A stretch of 64,000 nucleotides of DNA. Source: Hyphomicrobiales bacterium (GTDB lineage: Bacteria; Pseudomonadota; Alphaproteobacteria; Rhizobiales; Rhizobiaceae). Position 1 is the first letter of the stretch, and each line of letters begins with the position of its first letter. Below, piece after piece: positions 42,645-50,908 of the stretch. The stretch is taken from NCBI GenBank assembly GCA_900466475.1, contig UBMI01000010.1, forward strand, positions 496,001 through 560,000, read 5' to 3'. Both the position numbers and the translations under genes were made by a program. The notes beneath the pieces were generated by a model, which saw only the letters and a program-made list of their open reading frames with translations, ran no database searches and was not told where the DNA came from.

Positions 42645-42761
42645 CTGGCGGTCCGATCGGAAGAAGTTTTCAGTTCATGTGACGATTTTGGGCCGTGGGA
42701 CGATTGCGATCATTCTCTGATTTGGAATAATAGACAAGTTCGTTCATCAAGCGAGATCGAT

Positions 42762-43658
42762 GTGGATCTGTCTTCCCTGGAAATTTTCCTTGCAGTCGCC
42801 GAAGAGGGCAGCGTGACCCGCGCAGCCAGAAGGCTCTCGCGCGCGCCGTCCAACGTCACGACCCGTATCCAGGCCCTGGAAGGGCAGATGGAAGCGGTGC
42901 TGTTCAGCCGCGATGGCAAGCGCATGACGCTGACGACGGAGGGACAGACCTTCCTTTCCTATGCGAAACGGTTGACGGCCCTGGCCGGGGAGGCGCAGCT
43001 TGCACTCAAGGGTATCCGTCCGCAGCCGGTGCTGCGTCTCGGCACAATGGAAAGCACGGCCGCAAGCCGGCTTCCACCCGTGCTTGCCCGTTTCAATGAG
43101 CAGAACCCGGATATTGCCCTGAAGCTCACGCTTGGCGCCACGCGGGAGCTGACAAAGGCGGTTTTATCCGGCGATCTCGATTGCGCGCTGATTGCCACAC
43201 CACAGGGCGAACCCGGCTGGCTGTCATCCGCAGGTCCGGATGCCGGCGATCTCCATTCTGCGCGCGTCTACGAGGAGGACCTCCTGCTGGTGATGCCGCC
43301 GCATCACGCCTCGGTCGAAGTACCTCAGGATATCCGCCTTCCGGCGCTCGCCGCGCTCGAGCCCGGCTGCACCTACCGGCAGATTGCCGAGCGATGGATG
43401 CGCGCCGGCGCCAATCTGCCGACGGTGGAAATGACGTCCTATCATGCAATCCTTGCCCAGGTCATCACTGGCAATGCCGTCGGCGTCATGCCGCGCTCGG
43501 TGCTCGACATGCTGCCCTGGAACAAAGAGGTTACCATCCACCGGCTCGGCCTGGTCGATACGCTCTTGATTTCCAGGCGGCAGCAGCGATCCGATCCGTT
43601 GCAGGCCTTCGAGCAGGTCATGCTCATGTCGGCCAATCCGCCCGCCATGCTGCAATAG
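42762..43658 (+). CDS. LysR-family transcriptional regulator
   Basis: A 298-residue regulator with the LysR helix-turn-helix at the N-terminus ('LEIFLAVAEEGSVTRAARRL', 'SNVTTRIQALE') and a type-2 periplasmic-binding-like effector domain ('LRLGTMESTAASRLPPVLAR', 'LDCALIA'). It looks like the CzcR/PtxR-type subgroup. GTG at 42762 gives the normal LysR N-terminus; the longer upstream frame overlaps the 5-formyl-THF cyclo-ligase gene. The next gene, 45 bp downstream on the same strand, encodes an HPP membrane protein and may be a target. Confidence 0.88.
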   Translation: MDLSSLEIFLAVAEEGSVTRAARRLSRAPSNVTTRIQALEGQMEAVLFSRDGKRMTLTTEGQTFLSYAKRLTALAGEAQLALKGIRPQPVLRLGTMESTAASRLPPVLARFNEQNPDIALKLTLGATRELTKAVLSGDLDCALIATPQGEPGWLSSAGPDAGDLHSARVYEEDLLLVMPPHHASVEVPQDIRLPALAALEPGCTYRQIAERWMRAGANLPTVEMTSYHAILAQVITGNAVGVMPRSVLDMLPWNKEVTIHRLGLVDTLLISRRQQRSDPLQAFEQVMLMSANPPAMLQ

Positions 43659-43703
43659 CAGCGCCTTTCAACTTCGCTCGCAGTCGTCTTCAAAGAGTTT
43701 CTC

Positions 43704-44825
43704 ATGCGCTTACCAAATCCCGACGAGCCCCGCCGGTCCTCCATTTCGCGGCTCTTCCACCCCATCCTTGCCGGTGCGACGCTGCGCGACCGGCTGCTGG
43801 CCTGTCTCGGCGCGCTTGTCTCCATTGCGCTGACGGGCCTGCTCTGCGGCGCGCTTTTCGGCGAAGGTTCTCATCTGCCGCTGATCGTGGCGCCCATGGG
43901 GGCGTCTGCCGTGCTGCTCTTTGCGGTGCCGGCGAGCCCGCTCGCGCAACCCTGGTCGATCATCGGCGGCAATACGATCTCGGCGATCATGGGGGTGGTG
44001 GCGGCGAGCCTGATCCATGATCCGATCATTGCAACCGGGGTCGGCGTGTCGCTGGCGATCGCCGCCATGTCCTTCACCCGCTGCCTGCATCCTCCCGGCG
44101 GGGCGGCGGCACTGACGGCCGTGCTCGGCGGTCCGGTTGTCGCCAGCTGGGGCATGCTCTTTCCCTTTGTGCCGGTCGCGCTGAATTCCTGCCTGCTGGT
44201 GGTGCTCGGCCTCGTTTTTCACAAGCTGTCGCGGCACAATTACCCGCATGTGGTGGCAGTACCCGTCAACACGCACCTGACGGCGGACCGGCCGGCGGCT
44301 GAACGCACCGGCTTTCAGGAAGAGGATATCGATGCGGCACTCGCCAAGCTCAACGAGACCTTCGATATCGACCGCGCCGATCTCGGCCGGCTGTTGCGCC
44401 AGGTGGAGTTTGAGGCGGTTGCCCGCTCGAATGCCGAGATCCGATGCGCCGATATCATGTCGCGCGATGTGATCGCGATCGATGCCGATGCAACGGTCGA
44501 GCAGGCGCGCTGGCTGCTGCTGAACCACAATATCAGGACATTGCCGGTGCGCGACGAGGCCGGAAAGCTGATCGGCACCGTCGGCCTGCGGGAGCTCGCA
44601 GTCGCCGCCGGTTCGGTCGAGCGGCTGGTCTCGCCGGCGACGACTGCGCGTGCCGATGACGTGGCGATGGGCCTGCTGCCGGATCTGACGGACGGGCGCA
44701 CCCATGCCGTCATTATCGTCGATGGGGAGAGGCGTATTCTCGGATTGATTTCTCAGACGGATCTGCTGAGCGCTGTTGCACGGGCCTTACCGAAGGGTGG
44801 CAAGCGGCCGGAAGTCGCGGCCTAA
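43704..44825 (+). CDS. HPP-family membrane protein with two CBS domains
   Basis: A 373-residue protein. The N-terminal half has about four helices with the family motif 'SFTRCLHPPGGAAALTAVLG' (H-P-P) near residue 125. The C-terminal half carries a CBS pair ('IMSRDVIAIDADATVEQARW', 'LPVRDEAGKLIGTVG', 'ILGLISQTDLLSAVARAL') that could sense an adenine nucleotide. Some HPP proteins import nitrite in chloroplasts and cyanobacteria; the substrate here is unknown. Confidence 0.85.
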   Translation: MRLPNPDEPRRSSISRLFHPILAGATLRDRLLACLGALVSIALTGLLCGALFGEGSHLPLIVAPMGASAVLLFAVPASPLAQPWSIIGGNTISAIMGVVAASLIHDPIIATGVGVSLAIAAMSFTRCLHPPGGAAALTAVLGGPVVASWGMLFPFVPVALNSCLLVVLGLVFHKLSRHNYPHVVAVPVNTHLTADRPAAERTGFQEEDIDAALAKLNETFDIDRADLGRLLRQVEFEAVARSNAEIRCADIMSRDVIAIDADATVEQARWLLLNHNIRTLPVRDEAGKLIGTVGLRELAVAAGSVERLVSPATTARADDVAMGLLPDLTDGRTHAVIIVDGERRILGLISQTDLLSAVARALPKGGKRPEVAA

Positions 44826-44852
44826 AGCAAATCCGGCGAGCGCGACGCGCAA

Positions 44853-45152
44853 TCAGCGCATGCCGAGATAGACGAGAAGGCATGCTGCCGCAGCGGTGAC
44901 GGCAAGTTTCGGCCACCTGTCGTCAAAGACGAAGGCGAGCAAGGCTCCGCCGGTGAGCGTTACGCTGGCGCTCCAGAAGCTCTTGTCGGCGCAAGTGAGC
45001 GCGAGGGCGGCGAGGAATACCGCGCTTGCCACCATCGTTACCGGTGCCGACGCCCGGACGATGTCATCCTCCACCACATAGGGGAGAATGAAGCGCCGCA
45101 GGCTGAGGGCGAGGGCGGCTCCGAGCAGGAGGTCGGTAAAGACAGGCGGCAT
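44853..45152 (-). CDS. Small three-helix membrane protein (AzlD-like?)
   Basis: A 99-residue hydrophobic protein with three or four membrane segments ('DLLLGAALALSLRRFILPYV', 'VTMVASAVFLAALAL', 'LAVTAAAACLLVYLGM'). Size and the arrangement 'LRRFILPYVV' resemble AzlD, the small subunit of branched-chain amino acid exporters, but no azlC gene is next to it. ATG 45152 is chosen; the frame runs further upstream without support. Convergent with the HPP gene. Confidence 0.5.
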   Translation of the reverse strand: MPPVFTDLLLGAALALSLRRFILPYVVEDDIVRASAPVTMVASAVFLAALALTCADKSFWSASVTLTGGALLAFVFDDRWPKLAVTAAAACLLVYLGMR

Positions 45153-45346
45153 GGCACATCCGATTGTTTCGAACGAAGCCGTTGCAAGCGGTGTGCCAGT
45201 CGCGGGAATTTCGGCCGAGCCCCGCGGCTGCGGGAGATCGGCTCGGGGAGGGGCCACAGTTTTGGGGTTCGTGCCCATTTATTGAATTTAGGATGATGAA
45301 AAAAAGATCATAAGGTCGGTCTGCGCAAAGTTTCATCCGAGGGGCA

Positions 45347-45377
45347 GCCTGCCAGGGCGAGTCTCGACCCGGCAGGC
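45347..45377 (-). terminator. Hairpin downstream of the 59-residue gene
   Basis: Inverted repeat GCCTGCC/GGCAGGC (45347-45353, 45371-45377) with further pairing inside, 24 bp past the stop of the small gene on the minus strand. No T-tract, so weak as an intrinsic terminator. The stretch from here to 45152 holds no gene that I can support. Confidence 0.4.
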
Positions 45378-45400
45378 GCAGGTGCGACCCTGTTCAATGC

Positions 45401-45580
45401 CTAGTCCCGCCGACGCGAAGGCATGACCAGTTCGGCGATGGTTCTTAGGACTCGTTTCGGTTTGCTGGCTTCATTCCCGGTTCCGTCTCCGTAAGTGAGC
45501 GGATGCAGCCCCTCGATCGGCGGCAGCGGTTCGCATTCGATGCACAGGCAACGATAGGGCCTGATCGCCGTCGCCTTCAT
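45401..45580 (-). CDS. 59-residue CxCxxC protein coupled to the COG0523 GTPase
   Basis: A short gene whose ATG overlaps the stop codon of the COG0523 gene (ATGA at 45580-45577), the usual layout of translational coupling. The 59-residue product begins MKATAIRPYRCLCIECEPL and so carries Cys11-x-Cys13-x2-Cys16, a compact metal-binding-like motif, then 'PPIEGLHPLTYGDG' with one histidine and a basic C-terminus ('PKRVLRTIAELVMPSRRRD'). No signal peptide or membrane segment. I do not recognise the family. The position after a zinc-linked GTPase, with no promoter of its own, suggests a role in zinc handling: a client, partner or small zinc carrier (inference). Confidence 0.6.
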   Translation of the reverse strand: MKATAIRPYRCLCIECEPLPPIEGLHPLTYGDGTGNEASKPKRVLRTIAELVMPSRRRD

Positions 45581-46782
45581 GCTGCCTGCCGGCTCCAGCT
45601 GGCGAAGGGGTCGGGCAGATTGCGCCAGCGCTCCGGCGTGAAGCTGGCGCTCTCCATCAGGCAGGCGTCGAGCTCCCGCCTGATCCAGGACTCATCCATC
45701 GGATCGGCGCCGATGAAGACGATTTCCTGGCGGCGATCGCCCCAGATAGGGTCGAGATAGGGGCCGATGCCGTTGAGGAAGCCGGTCTCCTGCGGCCATT
45801 GTTCACGCGGGACGGCCGCCCACCAGAGGCCCATCTTGCCGGTACGCACGATCGCGCCGGCCTGGCTGATTTCGCCGACATAATGCGGGCGCGTGGCAAG
45901 CCAGAAGAAACCTTTGGCGCGCACCACTCCCGGCCAGGATTTATCGAGGAAGGCCTGCAATCTGGCGGGGTGAAAGGGGCGTCTTTCGCGATAGACGAAG
46001 GAGCGGATGCCGTATTCCTCGGTTTCCGGCACATGATCCTTGAAGCCGTGCAGTTCCTTGTACCAGAGAGGGTGGGTCTCGGCCCTGTCGATATCGAAGC
46101 GGCCGGTGCCAAGCACATCTTTCAGCCCGACCTTGCCGAAATCCGTCTCGATGATGCGGGCATCGGGGTTGAGGCCGGTGATAATCTTTCTTGCCGCATC
46201 GCTTTGCTCCTCGCTTGCCGTGCCGATCTTGTTCAGAACGACGATATCGGCGAATTCGATCTGCTCGACGAGGAGATCGACGATCGTCCTGTTGTCGCCG
46301 TCACCGGCGGTTTCGCCGCGGTCGGCGAGGAAATCGGCCGAGGCGTAGTCGGCAAGCAGGTTGGCGGCATCGACGACGGTCACCATCGTGTCGAGGCGGG
46401 CGATATCGGAGAGGCTCAGCCCATTCTCGTCGCGGAATTCGAAGGTGGTGGCGACGGGCAGGGGCTCGGCAATGCCTGTCGATTCGATCAGCAGGTAGTC
46501 GAAGCGGCCCTGTTCGGCGAGCTGGCGGACTTCCTTCAGAAGATCGTCGCGCAGCGTGCAGCAGATGCAGCCATTGGTCATTTCCACCAGCTGTTCCTCG
46601 GTGCGAGAGAGATTGGCGCCGCCATCGCGCACAAGGGCGGCATCGATATTCACCTCGCTCATGTCGTTGACGATGACGGCGACGCGCATGCCTTCGCGAT
46701 TCCCGAGCACATGATTGAGCAGCGTCGTTTTCCCGGCGCCGAGGAAGCCGGAGAGCACAGTAACCGGAAGTCTCTTGTCCAT
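45577..46782 (-). CDS. COG0523 (CobW/ZigA-type) zinc-linked GTPase
   Basis: A 401-residue G3E-family GTPase. The P-loop 'LSGFLGAGKTTLLNHVLGN' starts near residue 10, the metal-binding C-x-C-C motif is Cys72-Ile-Cys74-Cys75 in 'NGCICCTLRDD', and the G-motif 'NKIG' lies near residue 200. The C-terminal CobW domain runs from about residue 260. The segment 'NDMSEVNIDAALV' and the Zur-box-like palindrome just upstream place it with the ZigA/YciC subgroup, thought to deliver zinc to client proteins during shortage, rather than with cobalt-related CobW. It lies beside znuA and zur. ATG at 46782; the stop overlaps the start of the 59-residue gene. Confidence 0.88.
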   Translation of the reverse strand: MDKRLPVTVLSGFLGAGKTTLLNHVLGNREGMRVAVIVNDMSEVNIDAALVRDGGANLSRTEEQLVEMTNGCICCTLRDDLLKEVRQLAEQGRFDYLLIESTGIAEPLPVATTFEFRDENGLSLSDIARLDTMVTVVDAANLLADYASADFLADRGETAGDGDNRTIVDLLVEQIEFADIVVLNKIGTASEEQSDAARKIITGLNPDARIIETDFGKVGLKDVLGTGRFDIDRAETHPLWYKELHGFKDHVPETEEYGIRSFVYRERRPFHPARLQAFLDKSWPGVVRAKGFFWLATRPHYVGEISQAGAIVRTGKMGLWWAAVPREQWPQETGFLNGIGPYLDPIWGDRRQEIVFIGADPMDESWIRRELDACLMESASFTPERWRNLPDPFASWSRQAA

Positions 46783-46796
46783 GATATCATCCTATT

Positions 46797-46813
46797 ATGT
46801 TATAACGTAACAT
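46797..46813. promoter_or_regulatory. Zur-box-like palindrome before the COG0523 gene
   Basis: ATGTTATAACGTAACAT: arms ATGTTA/TAACAT around TAACG, close to the alphaproteobacterial Zur consensus (ATGTTATA-type arms). It is 14 bp upstream of the COG0523 start codon, where a bound repressor would block the promoter or early transcript. Confidence 0.7.
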
Positions 46814-46960
46814 ATGGGTCGACAAAAAAAGGCGGAACGGGGGTGTCGCCGCCTTCTTTCGCCGCAGCGCTCGCGGGGGCGGGCTGCAAGTTCGACAGGG
46901 TGCCTTTTGGGCATTTCCCTACTTGTAGAATGCGCACATCGCTGCCGACGCTCGTTCGGA

Positions 46961-47983
46961 CTATGCGCTGGCAAGGCAGTTCCTCATGCTGTCGGCGATG
47001 CCGCGCATGAGGGAGAAGTAGAGATCGGGGCCGGCAGGCAGGGTGGCGGCTTCGGGGTCGAGCACACCCGACTTCGCCTTGGTGCCTTCGATGACCACGT
47101 TGACGAGACGCGGCTCGAATTGCGGCTCGGCGAAGACGCAGGTTGCGCCGAGATCGCCGACCTTCTTGTGGATCTCCGAGATGCGCTCCGCACCCGGGAT
47201 GGTTTCCGGGCTGACGGTGATCGAGCCGGCGACGCGGATATGGTAGCGGTGCTCGAAATACTGATAGGCATCGTGGAAGACCACGAAGGGCTTGTCTTTT
47301 ACCGGCGCAACGGTCGCGGCGACTTCCTTGTCCAATGCATCCAGCTTGTCGTCCAGCGCCTTTGCATTGGCCTCGTAGGTCAGAGCGTTGGCGGGGTCGG
47401 CGGCAACCAGCGTGGTGGTAATCTCGGCTGCCATGGCTTTTGCATTCATGGGATCGAGCCAGAGATGGGTATCGAAGCCGTGGTGGCCGTCCTCATCGTG
47501 AGCGTGGGCATCAGACGCGTGGTCATGGCCGGCTTCGCCATGCTCGTGAGCGGAAGCACTATCGTGCTCCGCGGAAGCACTATCGTGGTCCCCGTCGTCG
47601 TCGTGAGCCTCGAACGCGCCGCCTTCGCGGAAGGGCAGCTTCACCAGGCCCGGCGCATCGTCCAGGCGCGCGACGATCGCGTCGGAACCCAGCGATTCCA
47701 GTGGCTTTTCGAGGAAGGCTTCGAGGCCGGGGCCGACCCAGAATATCACCTTGGCTTCCTGCAGGGCGCGGGCGTTGGAAGGCTTCAGATTATAGGTGTG
47801 CGGGGAGGCGGCGCCATCGACGATCAGCTCAGGCTTGCCGACGCCATCCATGATGGCGGATACCAGCGAATGGATCGGCTTGATCGAGGTGACGACGACA
47901 GGTGCATCTGCCGCCTGAAGAGCCCCGGCGATGAGGAAGGCCGGGATCGCGAGGGTAATGCCCATCGCCAGTTTCATCAGCAT
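46961..47983 (-). CDS. znuA: Zinc ABC transporter, periplasmic binding protein
   Basis: A 340-residue cluster A-I binding protein that delivers zinc to ZnuB. A signal peptide precedes A-A-D-A-P, then 'VVVTSIKPIHSLVSAIMDGV' and 'SPHTYNLKPSNARAL' supply the first metal histidine. The hallmark His/Asp-rich loop spans residues about 123-169 ('EHGEAGHDHASDAHAHDEDG' within it). Further ligands lie in 'THLWLDPMNAKAMA' and 'VVFHDAYQYFEHRYHI'. It is divergent from znuCB-zur, and Zur-box-like palindromes lie between them. Confidence 0.95.
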   Translation of the reverse strand: MLMKLAMGITLAIPAFLIAGALQAADAPVVVTSIKPIHSLVSAIMDGVGKPELIVDGAASPHTYNLKPSNARALQEAKVIFWVGPGLEAFLEKPLESLGSDAIVARLDDAPGLVKLPFREGGAFEAHDDDGDHDSASAEHDSASAHEHGEAGHDHASDAHAHDEDGHHGFDTHLWLDPMNAKAMAAEITTTLVAADPANALTYEANAKALDDKLDALDKEVAATVAPVKDKPFVVFHDAYQYFEHRYHIRVAGSITVSPETIPGAERISEIHKKVGDLGATCVFAEPQFEPRLVNVVIEGTKAKSGVLDPEAATLPAGPDLYFSLMRGIADSMRNCLASA

Positions 47984-48006
47984 GCTCCGCTTGAATTACA
48001 ATTGTT

Positions 48007-48039
48007 ATGTTATTACATCAATTGCGTTATGCTATAACG
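48007..48039. promoter_or_regulatory. Zur-box-like palindromes between znuA and znuC
   Basis: Two palindromes lie in the 96-bp divergent region: ATGTTATTACAT (48007-48018) and CGTTATGCTATAACG (48025-48039, perfect 6-bp arms). Both share the TTAT/ATAA core of the site before the COG0523 gene. One repressor could control both directions. Confidence 0.6.
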
Positions 48040-48079
48040 TGTGCAATAGCAGGACGCAACAGCACTTTCGGAAAATTTG

Positions 48080-49069
48080 ATGCTCTCTCCCGCAAATACC
48101 CCTGCTGGTATGAAGGCCGAACCGCTGGTTTCGCTTGAGAATGTCGGCATTCGCCGCGGCGGCCGGTGGCTGGTGCGCGGTGTGGATTTCTCCGTATCTC
48201 GCGGCGAGATCGTCACGCTGATCGGCCCGAACGGCTCCGGCAAATCGACGAGCGCGAAGGCGGCGATCGGCGTCCTGAAGCCGGATGAGGGCAGGGTGAC
48301 GCGCATTGCCAGCCTCAAGGTCGGCTATGTGCCGCAGAAGCTCGCCGTCGACTGGACGCTGCCGCTTTCGGTGCGGCGGCTGATGACGCTGACTGGACCG
48401 CTGCCCGAGGCTGACATCACGGCCGCGCTTGAAGCCTCCGGCATGGCGCATATGCTGGATGCGCAGGTGCAGCACCTCTCCGGCGGCGAATTCCAGCGCG
48501 CCTTGATGGCGCGCGCCATTGCCCGCAAACCCGATCTTCTGGTGCTCGACGAACCGGTACAGGGCGTCGATTTCGCCGGCGAGATCGCGCTTTACGAACT
48601 CATCAAGTCGATCCGCAATACGACCGGCTGCGGTATCCTGCTCATCTCGCACGATCTCCATGTCGTCATGGCGGAAACGGATACCGTGATCTGCCTCAAC
48701 GGCCATGTCTGCTGCCGCGGCACGCCGCAGGCCGTCAGCCAGAGCCCGGAATATGTGCGCCTCTTCGGCAGCCGGGCAGCACCGACGCTCGCCGTCTACA
48801 GCCACCATCACGACCATACGCATCTGCCCGACGGGCGCGTGCTGCATGAAGACGGCTCGGTGACCGATCATTGCCATCCCGAGGATGGGCATCATCATGA
48901 TCACGGGCACGCGCATTCGCACGCTCATGCCGAAGCCCATGCTCATGCGCAGGCTGATGGCGATCATCACCACGGGCATGCGCATGCCGAGGCTCACGCC
49001 CATACGCACACGCATTCTCAGAGTGGGGCGCAGAGCACGGCCAGCAGCGGGGAGGACCGTCATGCTTGA
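48080..49069 (+). CDS. znuC: Zinc ABC transporter, ATPase with His-rich C-terminal tail
   Basis: A 329-residue ATPase; E. coli ZnuC has about 250. Walker A is 'GPNGSGKST' near residue 55, signature 'LSGGEFQRALMARAIARK' near residue 133 and Walker B 'LLVLDEPVQGVDF' near residue 153. The extra C-terminal part, from about residue 238, is dominated by histidine in H-x-H patterns ('HHHDHGHAHSHAHAEAHAHA'). It could hold zinc at the cytoplasmic face and tune transport. An ATG at 48110 is an alternative start. The stop overlaps znuB by 8 bp. Confidence 0.93.
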   Translation: MLSPANTPAGMKAEPLVSLENVGIRRGGRWLVRGVDFSVSRGEIVTLIGPNGSGKSTSAKAAIGVLKPDEGRVTRIASLKVGYVPQKLAVDWTLPLSVRRLMTLTGPLPEADITAALEASGMAHMLDAQVQHLSGGEFQRALMARAIARKPDLLVLDEPVQGVDFAGEIALYELIKSIRNTTGCGILLISHDLHVVMAETDTVICLNGHVCCRGTPQAVSQSPEYVRLFGSRAAPTLAVYSHHHDHTHLPDGRVLHEDGSVTDHCHPEDGHHHDHGHAHSHAHAEAHAHAQADGDHHHGHAHAEAHAHTHTHSQSGAQSTASSGEDRHA

Positions 49070-49877
49070 CGATTTCTTCGTGCGCGCCATTCTTGCCGGC
49101 GTCGGTCTGGCACTGACGACGGGGCCACTCGGCTGCTTCATCATCTGGCGGCGCATGGCTTATTTCGGCGATACGATCGCCCATTCGGCGCTGCTCGGCG
49201 TGGCGCTCTCGCTGCTCTTCGAACTCAACCTGACGCTTGCCGTCTTCGTGGTGGCCGCTGTCGTCTCGATCCTGCTTCTCTTCCTGCAGAAGCGTCAGGC
49301 GCTGTCGGCCGATGCGCTGCTCGGCATTCTGTCGCATGCGACGCTTGCGATCGGCCTCGTCATGGTCGCCTTCATGACATGGGTGCGCATCGATCTCATC
49401 GCCTTCCTGTTCGGTGACATTCTTGCGGTTTCCACCACGGATATCGCGCTGATCTGGGGCGGCGGCATCTTCGTGCTGGCGGCCATCGCCTGGCTGTGGC
49501 GGCCGCTGCTTGCGGCTACCGTCAATCCAGAACTGGCCGAAGCTGAGGGCCTTCAGCCGGAGCGCGCGCGGCTGTTCTTCATGCTCCTGATGGCGGTCGT
49601 CATTGCGATTGCCATGAAGATCGTCGGCATCATGCTGATCACCTCGCTCTTGATCATTCCGGCGGCAACGGCGCGGCGCTTTTCCTCGACACCGGAACTG
49701 ATGGCCGTGCTTGCCTCGCTGATCGGCGCTGTCGCCGTCGTCGGCGGGCTCTTCGGCTCGCTGACCTATGACACGCCATCAGGCCCGTCGATCGTGGTGG
49801 CCGCCCTCATTCTCTTCATTCTGAGCCTGCTTCCCGCCTGGCGCGGGCGCAGGGACCTGCAAGGACAAGGCTCATGA
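49062..49877 (+). CDS. znuB: Zinc ABC transporter, permease
   Basis: A 271-residue inner-membrane permease of the ABC-3 family with eight or more helices. It starts 'DDFFVRAILAGVGLALTTGP' and has the family block 'MAYFGDTIAHSALLGVALSL' near residue 35 and 'VGIMLITSLLIIPAATARRF' near residue 190. The ATG sits inside the 3' end of znuC (8-bp overlap), with GGGGAGGA upstream. The stop overlaps the zur start codon by 4 bp. It forms the channel of the ZnuABC importer. Confidence 0.93.
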   Translation: MLDDFFVRAILAGVGLALTTGPLGCFIIWRRMAYFGDTIAHSALLGVALSLLFELNLTLAVFVVAAVVSILLLFLQKRQALSADALLGILSHATLAIGLVMVAFMTWVRIDLIAFLFGDILAVSTTDIALIWGGGIFVLAAIAWLWRPLLAATVNPELAEAEGLQPERARLFFMLLMAVVIAIAMKIVGIMLITSLLIIPAATARRFSSTPELMAVLASLIGAVAVVGGLFGSLTYDTPSGPSIVVAALILFILSLLPAWRGRRDLQGQGS

Positions 49878-50272
49878 CCGCACCGCAAATGACCCGTAAC
49901 CAGGCGCTCGTTTTCGACGTGCTCGAAAAGGCCGAGGGGCCGCTCAGCGCCTATACGATCCTCGACAAGCTGCGCGACCAGGGTTTTCGCGCGCCGCTGC
50001 AGGTCTACCGGGCGCTGGAAAAGCTGCTCGAATATGGCGTCGTGCATCGCCTCGAAAGCATCAATTCCTTCGTCGCCTGCGCCCATCCCGGCGAGGATTG
50101 CCACAGCCACGGCATCGTCGCTTTCGCGATCTGCGAAAGCTGCGGCCAGGTGATCGAATTCCACGACCATGAGGTGGACCACCGCCTGATGGGATGGGTG
50201 CGCAGCCAGAAGTTCAAGCCGGCGAAAACGACGATCGAAATCCGCGGCACCTGCGAGGCTTGTGCGGCCTGA
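49874..50272 (+). CDS. zur: Zinc uptake regulator Zur (Fur family)
   Basis: A 132-residue Fur-family repressor. The winged-helix part is 'GPLSAYTILDKLRDQGFRAP' to 'VYRALEKLLEYGVVHRLES'. The metal part has cysteine pairs 'CESCGQ' and 'CEACAA' for the structural zinc and His-rich sensory sites ('CHSHGIVAF', 'EFHDHEVDHR'). Placement in the znuCB operon and the cysteine pattern make Zur more likely than Fur or Mur. The ATG overlaps the znuB stop (ATGA), so the repressor is made together with the transporter it controls. Confidence 0.94.
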   Translation: MTAPQMTRNQALVFDVLEKAEGPLSAYTILDKLRDQGFRAPLQVYRALEKLLEYGVVHRLESINSFVACAHPGEDCHSHGIVAFAICESCGQVIEFHDHEVDHRLMGWVRSQKFKPAKTTIEIRGTCEACAA

Positions 50273-50305
50273 ACCAGAAGCGGGGCCGGGTTACAGGGCC
50301 GATGC

Positions 50306-50572
50306 TCAGTGGACCGTCGATTCATCAGGGCGGATAAAATCGGCCTGTCCGACCATCTTTATCGCTTCAGCGATCCGGTTTGCGACCTCATCGGCGTCGC
50401 CTGAAATGGTCTCGTAGTTCTGCAGCAGGTCGGCAATGTTCTCCATTGCCTGTGACAGGCTATTGCTTTCCCCGAGGGCGGTCGAAGAGGCGTGGAGCAT
50501 GTTGCTGAGCTTCAGCAGCAGCCGCTCGATCTCTTCCCTCGTCATTTCGTCGATACCCTTGGTCTCAGCCAC
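50306..50572 (-). CDS. Small helical hypothetical protein
   Basis: An acidic, wholly helical protein of about 88 residues ('EEIERLLLKLSNMLHASSTA', 'AMENIADLLQNYETISGDAD'), without signal peptide or cysteines. I do not recognise a family. The start is uncertain: GTG 50572, TTG 50584 and ATG 50545 are all in frame, and the ATG has AAGGGT 9 bp upstream. Two palindromes lie just upstream in the direction of its promoter. It is convergent with zur. Confidence 0.55.
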   Translation of the reverse strand: MAETKGIDEMTREEIERLLLKLSNMLHASSTALGESNSLSQAMENIADLLQNYETISGDADEVANRIAEAIKMVGQADFIRPDESTVH

Positions 50573-50614
50573 GACCGCCCCCAACGATCAATCCGGAATC
50601 TGCTTGAAATGCGA

Positions 50615-50661
50615 TTGCTAATCACTTGCATTAGCAAAACATAATTGCGAACTATTCGCAA
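50615..50661. promoter_or_regulatory. Two palindromes upstream of the helical hypothetical gene
   Basis: TTGCTAAT/ATTAGCAA with a 7-nt spacer (50615-50637) and TTGCGAA/TTCGCAA with a 3-nt spacer (50645-50661). Both begin TTGC and end GCAA, and their centres are 27 bp apart. They sit in an AT-rich patch 43-89 bp upstream of the gene on the minus strand and look like regulator sites; the regulator is unknown. Confidence 0.45.
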
Positions 50662-50722
50662 CAGAAAACGAAGGAATCTGCTGCCCTGCCGAACCGAAGG
50701 TGTAATCGGGAACGGGCATTGA

Positions 50723-50908
50723 GAGGGCCGTCACGTCTTTCATGATCAAGCACTGGCGCTGGGGCGGGCGGAGACCGCCGCGTACCACCGGCTGAGCTGC
50801 GTGGCGCTCTTGACCGCCTATGCCGAAAACGTCCTTCCCTGGTCCGTCACGAGCCACCCGCTGAAAGGCGAACCGTCGACGATCGATGCAGACGGCGAAA
50901 GGCGATGA
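50723..50908 (+). pseudogene. Possible gene remnant (open frame without start codon)
   Basis: A 61-codon open frame with coding-like base composition that ends in 'AYHRLSCVALLTAYAENVLP' and a short charged tail. It has no ATG and no ribosome-binding site. It could be the 3' end of a lost gene or chance. No family recognised. The minus strand is also partly open here. Confidence 0.2.

Noticed and set aside
45799..47010. 403-codon plus-strand frame opposite the COG0523 gene
   Set aside because: Antisense shadow; it also reads through the Zur-box-like promoter region.
50618..50857. 79-codon minus-strand frame
   Set aside because: It runs through the palindromes and has no ribosome-binding site or family similarity.
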